Below, in pieces: positions 59,712-64,000 of a stretch of 64,000 nucleotides of DNA. The position numbers were made by a program, and so were the translations under genes. The notes under the pieces were generated by a model. That model saw nothing but the letters and a program-made list of their open reading frames with translations. It had not been told where the DNA came from and did no database searches. The stretch spans positions 124,001-188,000 of the forward strand of contig NZ_JAKKFH010000045.1 of NCBI RefSeq assembly GCF_022230925.1, given 5' to 3'. This DNA comes from Micromonospora alfalfae (GTDB lineage: Bacteria > Actinomycetota > Actinomycetes > Mycobacteriales > Micromonosporaceae). How positions within the stretch are numbered: position 1 is the stretch's first letter; every line of letters starts with the position of its first letter.

Positions 59712-59744
59712 GGCGCCGGACGGGGACGAGCCCCGCCCGGCGCC
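59712..59744 (-). terminator. Intercistronic hairpin between gluB and gluC
   Basis: GGCGCCGGGCGGGG pairs with CCCCGTCCGGCGCC (sense strand) with one mismatch and a 5-base loop. It may terminate part of the transcripts or protect the gluB mRNA end, raising binding-protein levels over permease. Confidence 0.6.
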
Positions 59745-59767
59745 GCAACTCGTTTCGAGCCGGTCGG

Positions 59768-60703
59768 TCAGTACCGCTCGAGGGCGGGCGGGGTGCCCGC
59801 CGAGCCGGACAGGCCGAGCGTGCCGTCGTAGATCTTCTGCCAGGTGCCGTTGCTGAACGACGCCTCGATCTGGTTGTTGACGTAGTCGCGCAGCGCCTTG
59901 TCGTCCTTGGGCAGGCCGATGCCGTACTTCTCGGTGCTGAACGGCTGGCCGACCACCTTCAGCTCGGTCGGACTCTGCGCCGCGTAGCCCTTGAGGATGG
60001 CGTCGTCGGTGGTGACGGCGTCGACCTTCTTGTCGAGCAACTGCGAGACGCACTCGGAGTAGGTCTTGAACTCGACGATGTTGTCCGGCTCGGTCAGACC
60101 CTCGTCGCGGATCTTCTGGATCGGGGTCGAGCCGGTGGCCGAGCAGACCTTCTTGCCCTTGAGGGTGTCCTTGCCGGTGATCGACGACTCGTCCTTACGG
60201 ACCAGCAGGTCCTGGCCGGCAACGAAGTACGGGCCAGCGAACGAGATGTCGTTCTTGCGCTTGTCGGTGATCGAGTAGGTGCCGACGTAGTAGTCGACCT
60301 CACCACCCTTGATCGCGGTCTCCCGGTTGGCCGACGCGATCTCCTTGTACTCGATCTTCGCCGGGTCGATGCCCAGCGTGCTCGCCACGTACTGGGCGAT
60401 CTCGATGTCGAAGCCGCACCGCTTGCCCTGGGCGTCCTTGTAGCCGAGGTTCGGCTGGTCGAACTTGACGCCGATGGAGACCTTGCCGGCCGCCTTGATC
60501 TTCTCGAAGGTCGGGCTGCCAGCGACGGCGGCGTCCGTCTTCGGGGTGAAGGTCGCGCCGGAGCTCTTGCAGTTGTCCCCTTGGGCGGCACCGGAGGCAC
60601 TGCCGCCCGCGCTCGGGGTCGGCTCACCCTCCTTGCCGCACGCGGCGGCCGACAGGGCGAGGGAGGCCATCATGGCGACCGCCGCCACGCTCTTCATACG
60701 CAT
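59768..60703 (-). CDS. gluB: Glutamate-type ABC transporter substrate-binding lipoprotein GluB
   Basis: The 311-residue lipoprotein has signal MRMKSVAAVAMMASLALSA with the lipid Cys22, then a family 3 solute-binding domain: KVSIGVKFDQPNLGYKDAQG, GFDIEIAQYVASTLGID, GEVDYYVGTYSITDKR. It should capture glutamate or a related amino acid. ATG 60703 has AAGGAG upstream. Confidence 0.94.
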   Translation of the reverse strand: MRMKSVAAVAMMASLALSAAACGKEGEPTPSAGGSASGAAQGDNCKSSGATFTPKTDAAVAGSPTFEKIKAAGKVSIGVKFDQPNLGYKDAQGKRCGFDIEIAQYVASTLGIDPAKIEYKEIASANRETAIKGGEVDYYVGTYSITDKRKNDISFAGPYFVAGQDLLVRKDESSITGKDTLKGKKVCSATGSTPIQKIRDEGLTEPDNIVEFKTYSECVSQLLDKKVDAVTTDDAILKGYAAQSPTELKVVGQPFSTEKYGIGLPKDDKALRDYVNNQIEASFSNGTWQKIYDGTLGLSGSAGTPPALERY

Positions 60704-60760
60704 ACTCTTCTCCTTCTTCAACGGAGCCCACCGAGGTGCGGCACGCTCCACTACGGACGC

Positions 60761-61507
60761 CTAGTGCGTGAGGATCTTGGAGAGGAAGTCCTTCGCCCGA
60801 TCGCTGCGTGGGTTGTCGAAGAACTCCGCCGGGGAGGCGTCCTCGACGAGCTTGCCGTCGGCCATGAAGATGACCCGGTTGGCCGCGTGCCGGGCGAAGC
60901 CCATCTCGTGGGTCACCACGACCATCGTCATGCCGTCGCTGGCCAGCGACGTCATCACGTCGAGCACCTCGCCGACCATCTCCGGGTCCAGCGCGCTGGT
61001 CGGCTCGTCGAAGAGCATCGCCTTGGGCTGCATGGCCAGGGCCCGGGCGATGGCCGCCCGCTGCTGCTGGCCGCCGGAGAGCTGGGCCGGGAACTTGTCC
61101 GCCTGGTTGGCGATGCCGACCCGGTCGAGCAGGGCCAGGCCGCGCTCGCGGGCGGCGGCCGGCTTCTCCTTGCGGACCTTGATCGGGCCGAGGGTGACGT
61201 TCTCCAGGATGGTCTTGTGCGCGAAGAGGTTGAAGGACTGGAACACCATGCCCACCTCGCTGCGCAGCTTCGCGAGGGGCTTGCCCTCGGCCGGCAGCGG
61301 CTGACCGTCGAAGGTGATGGTGCCCGAGTTGATCGGTTCCAGTCGGTTGATCGCGCGGCACAGCGTCGACTTGCCGGAGCCGGACGGGCCGATCACCACG
61401 ACCACCTCGCCCCGACCCACCGACAGTGAGACGTCGTCCAGCACGTGCAGCGGCCCGAACCACTTGTTGACCGCGTCCAGCACGATGAGCGGTTCGCCCG
61501 TCGTCAC
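60761..61507 (-). CDS. gluA: Glutamate-type ABC transporter ATP-binding protein GluA
   Basis: A 248-residue ATPase with Walker A GPSGSGKST, Q-loop VFQSFNLF, signature LSGGQQQR, Walker B AMLFDEPTSALD and switch VTHEM. GTG 61507 has AGGGGA 11 bases upstream; GTG 61516 is an alternative that is too near it. Confidence 0.95.
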   Translation of the reverse strand: MTTGEPLIVLDAVNKWFGPLHVLDDVSLSVGRGEVVVVIGPSGSGKSTLCRAINRLEPINSGTITFDGQPLPAEGKPLAKLRSEVGMVFQSFNLFAHKTILENVTLGPIKVRKEKPAAARERGLALLDRVGIANQADKFPAQLSGGQQQRAAIARALAMQPKAMLFDEPTSALDPEMVGEVLDVMTSLASDGMTMVVVTHEMGFARHAANRVIFMADGKLVEDASPAEFFDNPRSDRAKDFLSKILTH

Positions 61508-61711
61508 GTCGTCCACCGTCCCCTGTCGTCTCCCGGATCGGGGTCGGTTGACCCCCGGTGCGGCCACTGTAGGCGGCCTGATGTGGCAGAACGCAACCCA
61601 GCGGGTCACGGAGCGGTAACACCGGTCACGATCGTTCGGGTGCGTCCGATTTTGGTCACCGGATGGGTCGTGACGGTGGTGATCGTGGCGCGTTGTCGCG
61701 ATCATGGGTGG

Positions 61712-62701
61712 ATGACCGAACCCGTACGGTTGACCAAGTACGCCCGCGGCGGTGGCTGCGCCTGCAAGATTCCCCCGGGCGAGCTGGAGATCATGGTGGC
61801 CGGTCTCGGCCCGGCGACCGGCACTGCCGAGTTGCTGGTCGGGCTGGACCACGGCGACGACGCGGCGGTGGTGCGCCTTGACGAGCGCACCGGCCTGGTC
61901 AGCACCGCCGACTTCTTCACCCCGGTGGTCGACGACGCCTATGACTGGGGTCGGATCGCCGCGGCCAACGCGCTCTCCGACGTGTACGCGATGGGCGGCA
62001 CCCCGCTGGTGGCGCTCAACCTGCTCTGCTGGCCTCGGGACGTGCTGCCGCTGGAGCTGGCCCGTGAGGTGCTGCGCGGCGGCCAGGACGTGGCGCGGGA
62101 GGCCGGCTGTCACCTGGCCGGCGGGCACAGCGTGGACGACGACGGCCCGAAGTACGGTCTCGCGGTCACCGGCACGGTCCGACCGGAGGAGCTGATCACC
62201 CTCGACGCCGGACGGGCCGGGGTGCCGTTGTCGCTGACCAAACCGCTCGGGGTGGGTGTGCTGAACACCCGGCACAAGGCGACCGGGGAGAGCTTCCCGG
62301 AGGCGGTGGCCACGATGAGCGCGCTCAATCGGGAGGCCGCCCACGCGGCTGTCGCCGCCGGCGTTCGGTGCGGCACCGACGTGACCGGGTTCGGGCTGCT
62401 CGGGCACGCCTCGAAGCTGGCCCGGGCCAGCCAGGTCACTGTGGCCATCGACACCGCCCGGGTGCCCTATCTGGCCGGTGCCCGGGAGGCGCTGCGCGAC
62501 GGGTTCGTCAGCGGTGGCAGCCGACGCAACCTGGAGTGGGTGACCCCGTGGACAGACTTCGGCGCGGCGGACGAGGCGGAGCGGCTGCTGCTGGCCGACG
62601 CGCAGACCTCCGGTGGCCTGCTGGTCGCCGGCGAGGTGCCCGGCGCTCCGGTGGTGGGCGAGCTGCTGCCCCGCGGGGAGCACCTGGTCGTCCTGCGCTG
62701 A
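61712..62701 (+). CDS. selD: Selenide, water dikinase SelD
   Basis: SelD makes selenophosphate for selenocysteine and selenouridine. The 329-residue product has GGGCACKIPP (Cys16, Lys19 catalytic), GDDAAVVRLD, FFTPVVDDAYDWGRIAAANA and GGHSVDDDGPKYGLA. Position 16 is Cys, not selenocysteine. No selA, selB or tRNA-Sec is in the window. ATG 61712 faces gluA across a ~200-base divergent region. Confidence 0.95.
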   Translation: MTEPVRLTKYARGGGCACKIPPGELEIMVAGLGPATGTAELLVGLDHGDDAAVVRLDERTGLVSTADFFTPVVDDAYDWGRIAAANALSDVYAMGGTPLVALNLLCWPRDVLPLELAREVLRGGQDVAREAGCHLAGGHSVDDDGPKYGLAVTGTVRPEELITLDAGRAGVPLSLTKPLGVGVLNTRHKATGESFPEAVATMSALNREAAHAAVAAGVRCGTDVTGFGLLGHASKLARASQVTVAIDTARVPYLAGAREALRDGFVSGGSRRNLEWVTPWTDFGAADEAERLLLADAQTSGGLLVAGEVPGAPVVGELLPRGEHLVVLR

Positions 62702-62931
62702 CCGGGGGCGGCCGACAGGCGGCGGGACACGCGGTGGCGGTGGTGGGGATGGCGCACGGTACCCGATAAACTGTCACCTTCCCGCTACTCCGAGCAATGC
62801 CGCTCAGGGAAATTTTGCCCGGAATGGTCACAGACCGGTAACTTGCGCCCGGCTGGGGTCAAATGCCCCCCACCATCGTGTGTAAGGCCCGATCCGGAGG
62901 CCGGTGGGGACGAACGCAGCGAGGAGGCGGA

Positions 62932-63411
62932 ATGACCGAGCTGTGGAACTGGAGAATCGACGGGGCTCAACCCGTGGAGGTCTACCCGGCGCTGGCGGAG
63001 GCGCTTGGTCGGGTGGTGATGCCGCTGGCGGTGGCCGACCCGGCGCGGCTGCCGGCGTACGCGGTGGTGTGTGACGTCTGGCAGGCGCCGGGCGAATTCG
63101 CGACGGTGGTGGACTGCTACGGAGTGCCCGAGGAGCTCTCCGAGCACGCGAGCATCGCCGCACTGGCCCGATTGCTGGGCCGCAACTGCCTGTTGCGCGA
63201 CGACACGCTCGACGCGGGCCGGCACCTGCTCGTCGCTCCGGACGGCACGGTCCGTCCGGTGCACTTCGACGTGCGGGACACCGAGGACGGTGAGGTGTTC
63301 AGCAGGCTGCGGCTCTGCTCGCTGGGTGACCCGGGTTGCCGGGGCTGGTCGCAGTGCCACCGCTCACGCTGGGCACCCGACACTGTCGCTCCGGCGCTCG
63401 CCGCGGCCTGA
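62932..63411 (+). CDS. Hypothetical protein, 159 residues
   Basis: A soluble protein beginning MTELWNWRIDGAQPVEVYPA and ending with a Cys-containing segment (RLRLCSLGDPGCRGWSQCHR). No family recognised. ATG 62932 has a strong GGAGGCGG site. A long (~230-base) AT-richer upstream region suggests its own promoter. Confidence 0.75.
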   Translation: MTELWNWRIDGAQPVEVYPALAEALGRVVMPLAVADPARLPAYAVVCDVWQAPGEFATVVDCYGVPEELSEHASIAALARLLGRNCLLRDDTLDAGRHLLVAPDGTVRPVHFDVRDTEDGEVFSRLRLCSLGDPGCRGWSQCHRSRWAPDTVAPALAAA

Positions 63412-63459
63412 CCCTCTCCAGGGTCAGGCCCGGCCGGGTGCCGTGCCGGTCAGCGACGA

Positions 63460-63708
63460 TCAGCTGGCGGCGGTGGCCGACCGGTCGGTGGTGCCCGATC
63501 CGGCGCCCCGCACCACCAGTTGGTCGAGCAGGGTGCGCGTCGCCTCGGCCACTGCTGCCACTGCGGCGTCGAACGCGGCAGCGTTGTGCGCGGCGGGCGC
63601 CCGGAAACCAGAGATCTTCCGGACGTACTGCAACGCTGCCGCCTCGACGTCCGCGTCGGTCACCTGCGGGGTGAACGGCTCACGCAGTGTCTTGATGCTC
63701 CGGCACAT
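63460..63708 (-). CDS. DUF2277 protein
   Basis: An 82-residue protein starting MCRSIKTLREPFTPQVTDAD with AALQYVRKISGFRAP and TRTLLDQLV, the DUF2277 pattern. Function unknown. ATG 63708 has AGGAGGAAC upstream. Confidence 0.9.
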   Translation of the reverse strand: MCRSIKTLREPFTPQVTDADVEAAALQYVRKISGFRAPAAHNAAAFDAAVAAVAEATRTLLDQLVVRGAGSGTTDRSATAAS

Positions 63709-63740
63709 GTGAGTTCCTCCTCGGTTGGTGCGCTACTTGA

Positions 63741-63759
63741 CCAACGATGACATCGTTGG
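63741..63759. promoter_or_regulatory. Operator-like palindrome between DUF2277 and the last gene
   Basis: CCAACGATG-A-CATCGTTGG is a perfect 9-base inverted repeat around one base, within the 139-base divergent region. A TTGACC (63737-63742) overlaps its left edge. Confidence 0.6.
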
Positions 63760-63847
63760 GGCTGTTGCCTATTCTGGTGGCGCGTCAGGGCCCTCGGGCC
63801 GTCCATCACACCTCCCGTGGCGTGTCCGCGGGACCCGGAGAATCATT

Positions 63848-64000
63848 GTGGACAACGCATCCACCCGCCCATCCCGTCCGGGCCTGGCCGACTTCACACG
63901 GAGCCTGGACACCCCGCTGGACCTGCTCGCCGTCACGCACGCTGATCTGGTCGAGGCGGTCCGGCGGCATGTCGTCGCGGATGAGCTGGTGCCCTCCGGC
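63848..64000 (+). CDS. N-terminal part of an unidentified protein, cut by window end
   Basis: GTG 63848 opens 51 codons with good codon bias (MDNASTRPSRPGLADFTRSL ... HADLVEAVRRHVVADELVP). Too little is present to name it. Confidence 0.6.
   Translation, partial: MDNASTRPSRPGLADFTRSLDTPLDLLAVTHADLVEAVRRHVVADELVPSG

Noticed and set aside
61754..61768. Selenocysteine in SelD
   Set aside because: The catalytic position reads TGC (Cys), no in-frame TGA.
62702..62931. tRNA-Sec gene next to selD
   Set aside because: No long acceptor/variable-arm pattern or CCA-like T-loop could be found.

Overview
The window is very GC-rich, with almost every third codon position G or C, many GTG starts, four-base GTGA/ATGA gene overlaps, leaderless-looking promoters and proteins typical of actinomycetes (Mrp antiporter, ClgR/PspA/PspM, DUF3046-RecA-RecX, UdgX, GluABCD). 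It looks like the chromosome of a Micromonosporaceae species, most likely Micromonospora; this is inferred from gene content, since no rRNA or other marker lies in the window.

Layout. 1-2.9 kb: end of a GT87-type membrane glycosyltransferase, a GNAT enzyme, a YcaQ-type winged-helix protein and a DUF2752 membrane protein. 2.9-3.8 kb: non-coding stretch with a palindromic element and a 28-copy hexanucleotide array. 3.9-20.7 kb: the conserved actinobacterial block thyX-dapA-rnj ... ftsK ... rimO-pgsA-cinA-like-clgR-pspA-pspM, interrupted by an LPXTG surface protein, two YbjN proteins and a guanidine exporter under a guanidine-III riboswitch. 20.7-34 kb: a large copper-ligand-depleted multicopper-oxidase homologue with fibronectin-like repeats, Nei-type glycosylase, secreted SH3 protein, CPCC protein, SAM hydroxide adenosyltransferase, lipoprotein and the giant helicase Lhr. 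34-43 kb: Mrp Na+/H+ antiporter operon (A with fused B, then C-G) followed by two CNNM/CorC transporters. 43-51 kb: Spo0M, a LysE exporter and a PNPOx-GNAT fusion divergent from a MocR regulator, UdgX, an MFS exporter. 51-56.3 kb: DUF3046-recA-recX, a BKACE-family enzyme and rny (RNase Y). 56.3-58 kb: a small accessory island with an orphan Cys-rich secreted protein, a broken transposase and a decayed second copy of the rny 3' end. 58-64 kb: gluABCD amino-acid ABC transporter, selD and small proteins.

Genes that work together: RNase J and RNase Y (RNA decay); RecA, RecX, UdgX, Nei, Lhr and YcaQ-type protein (DNA repair); ClgR-PspA-PspM (envelope stress); the seven Mrp subunits (one antiporter complex); GluA-D (one uptake system).

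The most unusual non-genic signals are: (1) four tandem 59-bp repeats between mrpA and mrpC, each a complete 20-codon micro-ORF with its own Shine-Dalgarno, stop and start overlapping in GTGA so that they form a relay; similar bridging micro-ORFs occur at dapA-rnj, gluC-gluD, recX-BKACE and mrpG-CNNM; (2) a family of about 60-80-bp intergenic palindromes with two arm types (GATCTTGCA and GATCATGRAGTT), often between a C-rich and a G-rich tract; (3) the hexamer array upstream of thyX.
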